The notes below the pieces were generated by a model. That model searched no databases. It had not been told where the DNA came from and saw only the letters and a list, made by a program, of their open reading frames with translations. Below are positions 52,336 to 61,636 of a stretch of 64,000 nucleotides of DNA, piece by piece; within the stretch, counting starts at the first letter, position 1; each line of letters begins with the position of its first letter. The stretch covers positions 124,001 through 188,000 of the forward strand of contig NZ_FPAF01000006.1 of the NCBI RefSeq assembly GCF_900116295.1, written 5' to 3'. The stretch comes from Bacillus sp. 103mf. Its GTDB lineage: Bacteria > Bacillota > Bacilli > Bacillales > Bacillaceae_G. A program made the translations under genes and the position numbers.

Positions 52336-53592
52336 TTAAGAATTATATAGTTCCAAAACTTTGTCCATTACAAGCTCAGCAGTATTCTCTTCTGGAGGCA
52401 TCCACAAATTTGTAACCGGTCCATATACCACAGGATTTAGTTCTACTTCATACCCTCCGTATCTATATTCTTCTTTTGTAGGTAAATAACCAAGATAACC
52501 GTTCGTATAACCACCCAAAAAAGCGAGTTCGTTATTCAGTTGTTCTTTAATCTCTAGAGCTGTTTCTGAAAATGGCTCCATCGGTATCCCAGAAAATGAA
52601 CCTTCATTGATTTGAAGTAACTGAATTTCTAAATCAATTGTTAACTGTCTCATATTTTGTTTGTATTTATCTAACATGCTAGTCAGCCATTCGTCAGTAT
52701 TTATGCCCCAATGTTTTTCAGCTAATAGCGCCATCTTCTTTATTTCATCAGGTTCAGGAATATCCTTTAATTTCATTGGTAATGTGCTTGAAATAGTTTT
52801 CAACTTTGAAATTGAGTTGTAAGTAATTGTTGGCAACATCGTTAAAACATTTCGACTTACTATGTAAGCCATTTGTTTTAATGCTTCCATTGAACCACGA
52901 TATTTTGCATTTACATTTCCCGAGGCTCCCTGAACAATTGTTACCGGACAATTAAGTGTTTGTTCGAGAATTCCCCTTGTTAAGCCTGGGTAATCGGCTG
53001 ATAATCTATCACTATCTCCCTTTAAAACATTTGGATGTGCCGTACAAAATACAATGATTCCAATTAAATCCTTTGTTTGGTCGTTTCTGATTGCTAAAAC
53101 ACCGATTCGTTTATCTACAACTCCATTTTCATTTACACCCATTTTTGCTTTACCATCAGGTGTTTTTTCTCTTCGATTTACTCCTATTTCACCAATTGTT
53201 ACGTTCCAACCAACTTCAGATGGTTGCATATTGTCATTTGCAATAACAGCAGCTCTTACCACATTGTTAATTAGAATCGTTTTATAAGACTTTATTAATT
53301 TATCATCACCAACTGTTTCCGGACCAGAATGGGTATGAGTAACCATTATGTTTTCAAATGGAACATTTAACTCATTTGCAATTTGTTCCCGAATTGTTAC
53401 GGTATCTTCTATTAGCATTCCTATGTTATCAATGCTAATAAATATGGTCTTTGTTTGATTGCTTTCAAACACGTATACTGTTGCATAAATGTGTTCATCA
53501 ATATTACAGACCCCTGTTTCTCTATGGTATCCAATAAAATCAATACCTAAAGGAGGTGTAATATCTACCTTATGTATTCCTACTTTACTCAT
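52336..53592 (-). CDS. Neutral ceramidase-like protein
   Basis: 418 aa without a signal peptide. It has the neutral/alkaline ceramidase N-terminal fold: IHKVDITPPLGIDFIGYHRE (about 6-25), SIDNIGM, MVTHTHSGPETVG (about 83-95; metal-binding His) and HPNVLKGDSDRLSADYPG (about 181-198). True ceramidases are longer (about 650 aa), so this is a shorter relative acting on an unknown amide or ester, probably inside the cell. ATG after CTGGAGAGGTCCAA. The accessory hotspot lies downstream. Confidence 0.8.
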   Translation of the reverse strand: MSKVGIHKVDITPPLGIDFIGYHRETGVCNIDEHIYATVYVFESNQTKTIFISIDNIGMLIEDTVTIREQIANELNVPFENIMVTHTHSGPETVGDDKLIKSYKTILINNVVRAAVIANDNMQPSEVGWNVTIGEIGVNRREKTPDGKAKMGVNENGVVDKRIGVLAIRNDQTKDLIGIIVFCTAHPNVLKGDSDRLSADYPGLTRGILEQTLNCPVTIVQGASGNVNAKYRGSMEALKQMAYIVSRNVLTMLPTITYNSISKLKTISSTLPMKLKDIPEPDEIKKMALLAEKHWGINTDEWLTSMLDKYKQNMRQLTIDLEIQLLQINEGSFSGIPMEPFSETALEIKEQLNNELAFLGGYTNGYLGYLPTKEEYRYGGYEVELNPVVYGPVTNLWMPPEENTAELVMDKVLELYNS

Positions 53593-53676
53593 TTGGACCT
53601 CTCCAGTTATCTTTGTAGTTTGTTATTTCATTCAACTAAATTGCCCGGAATTCGCTTCTGCTTCTTGGAATTTCTT

Positions 53677-54246
53677 TTAAATTTTAGTCCCTAATTCCTT
53701 TTTAATTCTACTATAATATTCATCTTTAGAAATATTATAGAACCAACTGCTCACTACTTTATCTTCTAATTGCTTTAAAGTGATATCATGACTAAACTTA
53801 TAATTAAAGCCACATTTTTCAACCACTCTTTTGGATTTTAAGTTAAAATCGTAATGTCCACACCAAATTATAGCCAATTTCATCTCTTCAAATCCGTATT
53901 TAATTACGGTATTAACAACTTCAGGAACATATCCTTTTCCCCAGTATTTTGGATTTAAAACATAGCCAATTTCTCTTTGTTTTAAGTCTTTAAGTGATTC
54001 GTCAGGGATCCTATCATGCAATCCAAGTCCACCAATTACTTTGTTTTCAGATTTCAGAACAATCGCATAGGAATCACCATTTTCGATAAACATGTTTATA
54101 ATAGATTTGCTTTCTTCTATATTTTTATGAGGAGCCCAACCTGCATTCGGACCAACTCTTCCATCACTTGCATACTCGTACAAGTCCAAATAATCGCTTT
54201 CTTGCCAATTCCTTAACATTAACCGCTCAGTTTCTAACATTTTCAT
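53677..54246 (-). CDS. GNAT acetyltransferase, RimJ/RimL type
   Basis: 189 aa. First strand MLETERLMLRNWQESDYLDL and acetyl-CoA loop LNPKYWGKGYVPEVVNTVIK (about 102-121), then NLKSKRVVEKCGF. Start ATG follows AAGGTGGAGGGATTTTT. Only loosely similar to the two GNAT genes at 6.8-7.9 kb. Substrate unknown. Confidence 0.87.
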   Translation of the reverse strand: MKMLETERLMLRNWQESDYLDLYEYASDGRVGPNAGWAPHKNIEESKSIINMFIENGDSYAIVLKSENKVIGGLGLHDRIPDESLKDLKQREIGYVLNPKYWGKGYVPEVVNTVIKYGFEEMKLAIIWCGHYDFNLKSKRVVEKCGFNYKFSHDITLKQLEDKVVSSWFYNISKDEYYSRIKKELGTKI

Positions 54247-54437
54247 AAAAATCCCTCCACCTTACTCTTGATTCAATAACGTTTCAAGTATTATACAACC
54301 TACCGGAATATTCAGAATAGTCTAAACATAAAAGAAACTAACATAGAATTCCATAATCATTTTGATTGCTAATAAAGGTGAAGAAGTAATTCCTTATGAA
54401 AACACCGCCATCCCTAGAACCAAATCTCCATTCACTA

Positions 54438-54463
54438 TAAAAAAGCCGCTAATTCCAGCGGCC
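54438..54463 (-). terminator. spoVR terminator
   Basis: GCCGCTAATTCCAGCGGC with TTTTTT on the minus strand. Confidence 0.88.
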
Positions 54464-54464
54464 C

Positions 54465-55883
54465 TCACACATACTTCCGATGCACCATCTTCCCATCATA
54501 TGAAAACACAACACTCTTATTTTCTACGGTAGACTCCATATGCACCGTTCTTCCCCATACTTGATAAACATATGGCAATACTTTCTCTAAATATTTTAAA
54601 TCCAGTTCAATTCCTTCATAACAATGCTTAATGTACAATTCGCCATTCTTTAAATAGTCCCCATCTTCGACAACTAAATACGGAAATCCACCGTTTGTTC
54701 TCATATTGACTAGCTGATCACGAACATTTTCCCAATTTTTATCAATGACTTTATAATCTTTTCCTTGGCGCTGGAATAAATACATATCTTCGCGCATGAC
54801 AAGTTCTTTGTTTAAGTAATTTCGCAGGAATGATACGTCCCATTCAATTTCGCGCACTTCAAAGATTTTTTCTCTTCCTGAGTTTGGTTTTACGCCTTGG
54901 CGTATCATTTCTTTTGTCGGATTGTTATAGCGTTCTTCGATGTCTTCAAAAATTTTGATACCGAGGTAGTACGGGTTAATGCTCGTTTTTGACGGCTGCA
55001 CGACTCCTGCGTTTAGCTTCGCGAATTCAATGGCTTCATCCGAGCTTAAGTCCATTTCGCGGAGGATGCGTTGGTGCCAATACGAAGCCCAGCCTTCATT
55101 CATGATTTTTGTTTCAAGCTGCGGCCAGAAGTACAGCATTTCCTCACGCATCATCGTTAAAATATCGCGCTGCCACTCTTCTAGTTCGCGGCTGTATTTT
55201 TCAATAAAGAGAAGTAAATCTTTTTCTGGTTGCGGCGGAATTTTTCTTTTCTTCCGTGCATTAGGTAATTCACGTTTCTTATTTCGATTCTCTAAGTTCC
55301 ATAAATCATCATATGGCGTAGGAGCCTTTCTTGTTTGTTTTTCCTCTTCTTGATTATCTGCACTCCACGAAAACTTTGGTCTCATAAGTGAAGGATCAAT
55401 GTGCTCTTGAATAGCCAACACTGCATCTAAAAACGTTTCGACTTCTGCTTTTCCGTATTTATGTTCATAAATTTTTACTCTCTCTGCAGTTGCTGCCATA
55501 CTTTCCACCATATCCCGTTTTGTGTTAGAAAACCGAATATTATTTTTAAAGAAGTCACAATGCGCCAATACGTGAGCAACAATAAGTTTATTTTGAATGA
55601 GTGAGTTTGTATCTAATAAAAATGCATAGCACGGATTAGAGTTAATTACGAGCTCATATATTTTACTCAGTCCTAAATCATAATGAAGTTTCATCTTATA
55701 AAATTGTTTTCCAAAACTCCAGTGTGAAAAGCGTGTTGGCATCCCGTAGGCACCGAATGTATAAATAATATCGGCTGGACAAATTTCATAACGCATCGGA
55801 TAAAAATCTAACCCAAATCCTGTCGCGATTTCCGTAATTTCCGCAATTGCATATTGCAATGCTTGCTCCTCACTGCTTCTCAT
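54465..55883 (-). CDS. spoVR: Stage V sporulation protein R
   Basis: 472 aa from the ATG at 55883, directly after AAGGAGGGAAAAGAG; the frame extends 17 codons further without need. The SpoVR family is seen in [20 protein letters not shown], the repeated helix region, and [16 protein letters not shown] (about 263-278). In B. subtilis SpoVR acts in spore cortex formation; its homologue YcgB is regulated by kinase signalling in enterics. Single gene with a sigma-E-like promoter. Confidence 0.95.
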   Translation of the reverse strand: MRSSEEQALQYAIAEITEIATGFGLDFYPMRYEICPADIIYTFGAYGMPTRFSHWSFGKQFYKMKLHYDLGLSKIYELVINSNPCYAFLLDTNSLIQNKLIVAHVLAHCDFFKNNIRFSNTKRDMVESMAATAERVKIYEHKYGKAEVETFLDAVLAIQEHIDPSLMRPKFSWSADNQEEEKQTRKAPTPYDDLWNLENRNKKRELPNARKKRKIPPQPEKDLLLFIEKYSRELEEWQRDILTMMREEMLYFWPQLETKIMNEGWASYWHQRILREMDLSSDEAIEFAKLNAGVVQPSKTSINPYYLGIKIFEDIEERYNNPTKEMIRQGVKPNSGREKIFEVREIEWDVSFLRNYLNKELVMREDMYLFQRQGKDYKVIDKNWENVRDQLVNMRTNGGFPYLVVEDGDYLKNGELYIKHCYEGIELDLKYLEKVLPYVYQVWGRTVHMESTVENKSVVFSYDGKMVHRKYV

Positions 55884-55914
55884 CTCTTTTCCCTCCTTAC
55901 ACCTTCCCTTATGA

Positions 55915-55945
55915 AAGTGTATGAATAGAAGCAAGCTTTCATGAA
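55915..55945 (-). promoter_or_regulatory. Sigma-E-like promoter of spoVR
   Basis: On the minus strand TTCATGAA, 14 bp, CATACACTT. The -10 matches sigma-E (CATACAnTT); the -35 is partial. Confidence 0.5.
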
Positions 55946-56050
55946 GATTAAAGAAACTACCTCTATTTATTTTATCTTTTAGATGCGATTAACTTGAAAA
56001 ACATGTAAAATTTTCTTTAGGAAAACAGTCATTACAAAGGGGACAATACT

Positions 56051-56392
56051 ATGAAAACAATCATGAAAGTTATGACAGTACAAGCGTGGGAGAACGCAAA
56101 GGAAACAGGAGCAATTGTCGAACCTTCTTTACACGATGAAGGCTTCATTCACTGCTCATTTCTTCATCAATCATTACGAGTTGCTCATAAACATTTTGCA
56201 TCAAAACCTTCTCTTGTATTGTTAGCGATTGATGCCGAACGTGTACAAGCAGAAATTAAGTACGAATTAGCTGCAAACGGTGAACGATATCCGCACATTT
56301 ACGGTGCCATACATACAAGTGCGATTACACACGTCTACACATTACATCAACATAACGATGGAACATTCACTCTTCCAGCAGAACTCGCATAA
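56051..56392 (+). CDS. DUF952 family protein
   Basis: 113 aa. It has DUF952 features: an N-terminal Trp (QAWENAKETG), DEGFIHCSFLHQSL (about 29-42) and a YPHIYGAI segment (about 79-86), with conserved His/Cys residues. The fold resembles ADP-ribosyltransferase-like proteins but no activity is known. ATG after CAAAGGGGACAATACT. Confidence 0.83.
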   Translation: MKTIMKVMTVQAWENAKETGAIVEPSLHDEGFIHCSFLHQSLRVAHKHFASKPSLVLLAIDAERVQAEIKYELAANGERYPHIYGAIHTSAITHVYTLHQHNDGTFTLPAELA

Positions 56393-56423
56393 CAAAAAAA
56401 GGATGCTCATGCATCCTTCTTTG
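56393..56423 (+). terminator. Bidirectional terminator
   Basis: AAAGGATGC TCAT GCATCCTT between two convergent genes. Confidence 0.85.
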
Positions 56424-56984
56424 TTATCCTTCAATAATCTCCAGCTTCTCCATAATCGGCGTACGCTCTTTTCCTTCTGGTACTTTATCAAAATATCCAA
56501 CATGTAAAACACCAACAATTCTGTGTCCTTTCGTTAAACCAATTGCTTTCATAAAATCAGGATTGTAAATGAGTCCGCCCGTTTTCCAAACAGTTCCTAA
56601 TTGATGTTCCCAAGCTAGAAGCTGAAAGTTTTGTATAAATGCACATACAGCAGCATAGTCTTCATCACGCTGTACTTGGCGCGGGTCTTCATCCATATAA
56701 ACAACGATTTGAGCTGGTGTATTCATAAACCGTTCTGTTAGCATTTTTCCGCGTTTTTCTCTTTCCTCTGCTGAAAATGAGCTTAAAACAGCGTTTACAA
56801 ATGTTTTGCGGCCGTCTCCCATAAATAATTTACATTGCCACGGCTCGCGGTGTTTATGATTCGGTGCCCACGTTGCATCATTTAATAATTCAATCAATAA
56901 TTCTTTTTCTACTACTTTATTTATAAATGTCCGAATTGATCTTCTTTCTTTCACAACAGTTGCGATGGAAGTATAAGTTGTCAT
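56424..56984 (-). CDS. Nitroreductase family protein
   Basis: 186 aa. FMN-binding nitroreductase fold: VVKERRSIRTFINKVVEKEL at the start (Arg-Ser-Arg FMN contact), ATWAPNHKHREPWQCKLF (about 38-55) and the LGTVWKTGGLIY region (about 134-145). It resembles the YdjA/YfhC-type small nitroreductases that reduce quinones or nitro compounds with NAD(P)H. ATG after GGAGAGGAAAAG. Single gene. Confidence 0.9.
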   Translation of the reverse strand: MTTYTSIATVVKERRSIRTFINKVVEKELLIELLNDATWAPNHKHREPWQCKLFMGDGRKTFVNAVLSSFSAEEREKRGKMLTERFMNTPAQIVVYMDEDPRQVQRDEDYAAVCAFIQNFQLLAWEHQLGTVWKTGGLIYNPDFMKAIGLTKGHRIVGVLHVGYFDKVPEGKERTPIMEKLEIIEG

Positions 56985-57109
56985 CTTTTCCTCTCCTTCA
57001 TCATTTTATATCTATATGTATACTCTTTTAGTTGATAAAGATTATCAATTTCAATTATAAGTTAGTTTCCTTATATAAATCAATATTTAATACAAAAAAA
57101 CTCTTTTCT

Positions 57110-57220
57110 TTTTATCCCGCTATTCGTGGGCAGTAAGACTCCCACCTCAAGATTCAGAGAGAAGCAAAGAAGATAGGTGGGGGATGAAGAAAACCCCCAC
57201 TGACGGAAGTTTCACTTTCT
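57110..57220 (-). repeat. Dispersed repeat family B, copy B5 (shortened)
   Basis: Inverse copy (TATCCCGCTATTCGTGGGCA, CCCACCTCAAGATTCAGAG, AAGATAGGTGGGGGATGAAG, GACGGAAGTTTCACTTT). The middle part with the CCAATCGGGC hairpin is missing. Confidence 0.8.
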
Positions 57221-57221
57221 G

Positions 57222-57262
57222 GACATGTATAGAAGCGATTAAATCCTTTTCCTGACGTAACA
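57222..57262 (+). repeat. Dispersed repeat family A, fragment A12
   Basis: CTGGACATGTATAGAAGCGA, then TTTTCCTGACG: degenerate core of family A fused to the end of B5. Confidence 0.6.
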
Positions 57263-57296
57263 AAAAATCGCCTTACTTTATGTAAGACGATTTTTA
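57262..57296 (-). terminator. Terminator of the two-component operon
   Basis: AAAATCG-cc-TTAC / GTAA-ga-CGATTTT stem; the minus strand ends in T-run. Confidence 0.75.
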
Positions 57297-58703
57297 TGAC
57301 CTGAGAAAACGTATGATAAACGTTGTTCCTTTATCTTGTTCACTCGTTACTTCAATCGTTCCATCGTGCAGTTTCACAAGTTCCTTGACAATCGATAACC
57401 CTAATCCAAATTCACCATAGCTATTCGTTCTAGAAGCATCCGCTTTATAAAAACGCGACCATATGACAGCGACTTCTTCTTGCTTCATTCCTATTCCTGT
57501 ATCTGTAATTTCAATACTTATTGTTTGTCCTTCTTTTTTTCCTCGTAATAGAATCGTTCCGTTCTCTGTAAATTGCAGACTATTTTTGGTGATGTTCAGT
57601 AAAATTTGAAGCAACCGGTCATAATCAGCGTAAACAAATAAACGAGCCGGGACATCGATTTCAATTTTATTTCCTTTTTCTTCTGCTTGCAGTTCTAATT
57701 GTTCACTAATGACTTCAAAGATTTCCTTTACGTCAATTTCTTCTTTTTGAAGTGTAATTTCATTTGAAAGAATTTTTTCATAGTCTAACGTTTCATTAAC
57801 GAGGCGAATCAATCGCTTCGTTTCTTGTTCCATCATTTCATAGCAGCGCTGCTTTTTCTCCTCTGGAATGAGATCATTCTTCATCCCTTCTACTAAACCA
57901 TTCATTGTTGTAAGCGGTGTTTTTAATTCATGGGAAACATCAGCAATAAATTGACGTTTTCGCTTTTCTAAACGATTGATTTCTGTCTGTGCTTTCTGAA
58001 GTTGCTGTGCCATATTATTAAAATCGTTTCCGAGCAAACCAATTTCATCATATTGTCCAATAGGAATATGTACATCATACTGACCTTTTGCAATCATTGC
58101 GGTTGCCTTGCGAAGGCGCTGCACCCGTTTTACTAAAGAGCGCGAGAAAAAAATACTGACTACGAGTACAATTAGAAACGTAACACCTGCTGCAATTAAT
58201 AAATAACGATTTAATTCCGTAATAATTTCAAGTGTACTGTGAATGGGAGACGTTAACATCACACCTCCTTGCAGTTCACCATTTCTCATATATGGAATCG
58301 CAACAATTGATACAGGCTGTTCAAATCTGTTCACGTCTCGTTTTATTTTCAATGTTTCACCATGTTGAATTTTCTTCCATTCCGCCTCGCTTAACAATGG
58401 ATTTTTCTTTACATGAACGGGTGATTGCGTAATTTCTCCCTTTTCATTAAAGATGAAAAACTTTGTGTCACGTGCACGTAATAGACTAGAAAAATGTTTC
58501 AATTTCACAACATGAACATCCATTTCTTTTTTCTCAAGCTCATCAATAATTTTAGTCCCATAAGAAGTAAGCTCTTCTACCTTTGTTTCATAAGCAAGAT
58601 TTTCAGCTAAACTTAAAAACATGACGCTTAATAGAATAAAGGCAACAAGTAAAACAAAAATGTAACTAAACAATAACTTATAAAAATATTTAATCCTTTT
58701 CAC
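57294..58703 (-). CDS. Membrane sensor histidine kinase
   Basis: 469 aa. First membrane segment (about 9-31), an outside sensing region (about 32-166), a second segment (about 167-188), HAMP (about 189-240), dimerisation domain with phospho-acceptor His258 in SHELKTPL, and ATPase domain with NSLQF N-box, DTGIGM and GEFGLGLS. It phosphorylates the response regulator encoded just upstream (genes overlap by 14 bp). The signal is unknown. It could be the haem sensor for the operators at 39-44 kb but the sequence does not show that. Confidence 0.92.
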   Translation of the reverse strand: MKRIKYFYKLLFSYIFVLLVAFILLSVMFLSLAENLAYETKVEELTSYGTKIIDELEKKEMDVHVVKLKHFSSLLRARDTKFFIFNEKGEITQSPVHVKKNPLLSEAEWKKIQHGETLKIKRDVNRFEQPVSIVAIPYMRNGELQGGVMLTSPIHSTLEIITELNRYLLIAAGVTFLIVLVVSIFFSRSLVKRVQRLRKATAMIAKGQYDVHIPIGQYDEIGLLGNDFNNMAQQLQKAQTEINRLEKRKRQFIADVSHELKTPLTTMNGLVEGMKNDLIPEEKKQRCYEMMEQETKRLIRLVNETLDYEKILSNEITLQKEEIDVKEIFEVISEQLELQAEEKGNKIEIDVPARLFVYADYDRLLQILLNITKNSLQFTENGTILLRGKKEGQTISIEITDTGIGMKQEEVAVIWSRFYKADASRTNSYGEFGLGLSIVKELVKLHDGTIEVTSEQDKGTTFIIRFLRS

Positions 58704-59376
58704 AGACAGCTACCACTTCATCAAATTTGTAACCGATGCCCCATACAGTATGAATCCATATATGCGAGTCAGTCCTAATTTTTTTACGAAGCCGTTTAAT
58801 ATGTACATCCACCGTTCGTTCATCTCCGTAAAATTGATATCCCCAAATGCGTTCTAAGAGCTGCTCTCTTCGAAATACTTGGCGTGGGTGCTTCGTAAAA
58901 AAGAGGAGTAATTCAAATTCTTTTGGCGTTAAATTATTCACTTTCACGCCGTCTAAAAATACTTCTCTCGTTTCTTCATTAATATGAAAATGATTCGTTT
59001 CACTTTTTACCTGTTTTTTGGATAAACGACGAACAACTGCCTTCATCCTTGCGATTAATGCAAGCGGGCTAAACGGCTTTGTAACATAATCATCTGCCCC
59101 AATTTCTAACCCTAGCACTTGATCTGCTTCGCTATCTTTTGCTGTTAACATAATGATAGGAACGTCACTGCTTTCTCTTATTTTTTTACATAGTTTTATA
59201 CCATCCATCCCTGGAATCATCCAATCTATAATAAGCAAATCCCATTCTTTCTTTTGAACCAATGCATATGCTTCTAAGCCATCTGCGACAAATGTTACTT
59301 GAAAGTTTTCTTTCAAAAAAAACATTTCAAGCATGGAACACACACTCTCATTATCCTCTACAATTAATACATGCAT
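58690..59376 (-). CDS. OmpR-family response regulator
   Basis: 228 aa from the ATG at 59376, ten bases after GGAGA; the frame runs 38 codons up into a family B repeat, which is not coding. Receiver domain with Asp51 in IIDWMIPGMDG and Lys in VTKPF; winged-helix DNA-binding end with LTPKEFELLLFF and DERTVDVHIKRLRKKI. Pairs with the kinase downstream. OmpR-type regulators bind 10-11-bp-phased direct repeats such as those found in this window. Confidence 0.93.
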   Translation of the reverse strand: MHVLIVEDNESVCSMLEMFFLKENFQVTFVADGLEAYALVQKKEWDLLIIDWMIPGMDGIKLCKKIRESSDVPIIMLTAKDSEADQVLGLEIGADDYVTKPFSPLALIARMKAVVRRLSKKQVKSETNHFHINEETREVFLDGVKVNNLTPKEFELLLFFTKHPRQVFRREQLLERIWGYQFYGDERTVDVHIKRLRKKIRTDSHIWIHTVWGIGYKFDEVVAVCEKD

Positions 59377-59472
59377 CGCAGCATCTTCTCCATTCATTGA
59401 AATCTTTTTCTTCATTTTAAAACTCTTATCATATAGAAACAACTTGCTACCTCTCTTTTTTCGTACATACAT

Positions 59473-59632
59473 ATAAAGTGAAACTTCCATCAGCGGGGGT
59501 TTTCTTCATCCCCACTGATGGAAAGCCCGCCCAATCGGGCTTTTACGGGCAGTTATCCTCCACCTATCTTCTTCGATTCTCTCTCAATCTTGAGGTGGGG
59601 GTTTTACTGCCCGTTAATGCGGGATAAATCTA
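59473..59632 (+). repeat. Dispersed repeat family B, copy B6
   Basis: Complete plus copy (AAAGTGAAACTTCCATCAGC, CCCCACTGATGGAAAGCC, GCCCAATCGGGC, CACCTATCTTCTTCGATTC, TTGAGGTGGGGG, TTACTGCCCGTTAATGCGGG). Confidence 0.87.
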
Positions 59633-59649
59633 TTTTAAATTTTTAACAT

Positions 59650-59715
59650 ATAAGTTGCTTCTATGCATGGCCAGATGATCTCGCCTACCTAAAAAGAAAG
59701 AGGGTTTTTATGTCG
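59650..59715 (-). repeat. Dispersed repeat family A, fragment A13
   Basis: TTGCTTCTATGCATGGCCAG, ATGATCTCGCC and AGGGTTTTTATG; only the half next to the T-rich end remains, directly beside B6. Confidence 0.7.
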
Positions 59716-59748
59716 ATTTTTTAATTTGTACCTATTTAAAACATAATT

Positions 59749-59770
59749 TGTTCATAGTTTTGTCATACTT
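59749..59770 (+). promoter_or_regulatory. Weak 11-bp direct repeat before the secreted-protein gene
   Basis: TGTTCATAGTT TTGTCATACTT. Same phase and position (52 bp before the start) as the HssR-type sites, but poorer. TTGTCA with TATAAC 16 bp on makes a sigma-A promoter. Confidence 0.4.
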
Positions 59771-59821
59771 TTTGGATAAGCTATAACAAAAGCAATCAAC
59801 TACATATAGGAGTGATAGAAC

Positions 59822-60421
59822 ATGAAGAAAAAGCTAGTAACAGGAATGTTAGCGGTATCATTATTATGCGGAGCAACATCGCTAACTGCATACGCTTCTA
59901 CGGATAACTCACGAGCAGAAACGAAACACCACAAATTTATTTCTGAAGAGCAATACAAATCATTAACAGAAAAAGGCTATCAAAAGCATGAAATTTGGAA
60001 AGCGGCTCGTATCGCAAAGTTAAGCGGCAAAGATATTAACACTGTATTAGACTACTATAAACAAAAACGAGTATGGAAAGAAACTGCGCAGCACTTCGGC
60101 GTTGATGCGAAGAAACTACATAAACATCATATGAGTAAAGAGATGAAAGCAAAATTGTTTCAAAAAGTAGCAGACATGCAAAAATCAACGCCAGACCAAG
60201 TGAAACAAACAATGCGTGACTATGAAGTATCTTTATTCCAGCTTGCTGCGCTCAACATTATTTCACAAAAGAGTAACACACCTTTAAATGACGTTTTAAA
60301 AATGAAGAAAGACGGTATGAATGTAAAACAAATTGCTGAAAAATTAAATGTGAAAAAAGAGGATATAAAAGCTGAAATGAAGAAATTAAAAGCTGAAATA
60401 AAAGTGAAAAAAGCAAAATAA
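59822..60421 (+). CDS. Secreted helical protein, unknown
   Basis: 199 aa with a clear signal peptide (about 1-26, cleavage near TAYASTD). The mature part is helical and rich in Lys, with possible helix-turn-helix-like units (YKQKRVWKETAQHFGVDAKK; KDGMNVKQIAEKLNVKKEDI). No known enzyme motif. ATG after TATAGGAGTGATAGAAC. Divergent from the response regulator, with B6/A13 between, so it could be a target of that system. Confidence 0.65.
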   Translation: MKKKLVTGMLAVSLLCGATSLTAYASTDNSRAETKHHKFISEEQYKSLTEKGYQKHEIWKAARIAKLSGKDINTVLDYYKQKRVWKETAQHFGVDAKKLHKHHMSKEMKAKLFQKVADMQKSTPDQVKQTMRDYEVSLFQLAALNIISQKSNTPLNDVLKMKKDGMNVKQIAEKLNVKKEDIKAEMKKLKAEIKVKKAK

Positions 60422-60452
60422 GGAAGGAGTGTATATTCGCTCCTTCTTTTTT
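60422..60452 (+). terminator. Terminator
   Basis: GAAGGAG-tg / -g-CTCCTTC stem and TTTTTT. Confidence 0.8.
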
Positions 60453-60565
60453 ACTTCTAAAAGTGAGCTACGCTTAATATATGTTTAATACCTGTCCATT
60501 TCTCGTAGGAAACAACTGAGGAGACTGTTACAATTTCAGTAAAGTGAAAATAAAGGGGGATGCCA

Positions 60566-61075
60566 ATGAAAAAGCCGCTTTTGTTATGTTGTATGACGGG
60601 AATACTTACATTTACAATGATAGGCTGCAACAATACGGAACAAAAACAACCAGCAAAAGAAACGAGCTCATCACATAAACATCATACAGAAGAGCAAAGA
60701 GATATTGCCGAAACAACAAAAGGAATCGATACACTTCCTTCTTTCTTATCTGAACATGATGCACAAATTAAAAAAGTTTACGATGTGGCAGGACAGCACG
60801 CTGAATTACTTCAATGGATTCCATGCTACTGCGGATGCGGTGAGAGCGCGGGACATAAAAGCAATAAAAACTGCTTTATTCGTGAAATCAAAAAAGATGG
60901 TCAAGTTGTTTGGGATTCTCACGCAACAACTTGTGTAAATTGCTTAGAGATTGCACTAGAATCAGCAAGATTACAAGAAAAAGGTAAATCGCCGCTTGAA
61001 ATTCGAAAATACATTGATAATAAATATAAAGAAGGATATGCAAAACCAACACCTACTCCAATGCCAAAATCGTAA
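60566..61075 (+). CDS. PCYCGC-motif lipoprotein
   Basis: 169 aa from the ATG at 60566, six bases after AAAGGGGG. Signal peptide with lipobox TMIGC (Cys about 21), then a His-rich segment (SSHKHHTEE), then IPCYCGCGESAGHKSNKNCF (about 85-104) and TCVNC (about 121-125). This is the PCYCGC family: exported lipoproteins with conserved Cys/His, possibly binding a metal. Function unknown. A terminator follows. Confidence 0.87.
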   Translation: MKKPLLLCCMTGILTFTMIGCNNTEQKQPAKETSSSHKHHTEEQRDIAETTKGIDTLPSFLSEHDAQIKKVYDVAGQHAELLQWIPCYCGCGESAGHKSNKNCFIREIKKDGQVVWDSHATTCVNCLEIALESARLQEKGKSPLEIRKYIDNKYKEGYAKPTPTPMPKS

Positions 61076-61122
61076 AATAAAATTTTTTGATGTATTAAAA
61101 TATTCCCCATTTAAACGAAAGA

Positions 61123-61154
61123 AAAACGAGGAATTATCTCCCTCGTTTTTTTAT
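61123..61154 (+). terminator. Terminator
   Basis: AACGAGG AATTATCTC CCTCGTT then T-run. Confidence 0.8.
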
Positions 61155-61258
61155 GTAAAGCCTCATTAATTCCATCGCACTGTTAACAAATTCTTTCAAG
61201 TGTATTTCTTTTTTTCTGTCACACACTATATATAACTCCTCATTAAAGGAGGCACACA

Positions 61259-61498
61259 ATGCACACATACACCGACTACGATAAGGCCCTTTATTACACA
61301 TATTGCTGTAATTGGGAGAAACTGCTTGTACTTATGGTACAAACAGAAGATCAGTTGTTTTCGAAACGAATTGAACACTTCCTACATGCGTATCAATACG
61401 GCAAAGATTTATCAGAAATTGACAAACAGCTTCAACTTTTGTTTCAATATATTGATCATGCTACGCAGAAAACATATACAGAACAAGTCCATATGTAA
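61259..61498 (+). CDS. YhdB-like small protein
   Basis: 79 aa starting at the ATG after AAAGGAGGCACACA. Sequence DYDKALYYTYCCNWEKLLVL and KRIEHFLHAYQYGKDLSEID is helical. It recalls the YhdB-like family of Bacillus, known only as a small conserved protein; this assignment is from memory of length and start. Single gene with a terminator. Confidence 0.6.
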   Translation: MHTYTDYDKALYYTYCCNWEKLLVLMVQTEDQLFSKRIEHFLHAYQYGKDLSEIDKQLQLLFQYIDHATQKTYTEQVHM

Positions 61499-61539
61499 AT
61501 CACAACATATAAAACGAATTGAGCTCCTACTATGATAAG

Positions 61540-61571
61540 ACGCTATCCCTATGCACCGGGGTAGCGTTTTT
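61540..61571 (+). terminator. Terminator
   Basis: ACGCTATCCC TATGCACC GGGGTAGCGT then T-run. Confidence 0.85.
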
Positions 61572-61636
61572 GTATATTTTGCCAAGCTATTGTTCATAAT
61601 GCATATTATGAACATTAAGCAAACGGACGTGATGGT

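Noticed and set aside
57294-59376. Naming the two-component system HssRS
   Set aside because: The kinase sensor region has no clear likeness to HssS, and 14 kb separates it from hrtBA. Kept as a hypothesis only.
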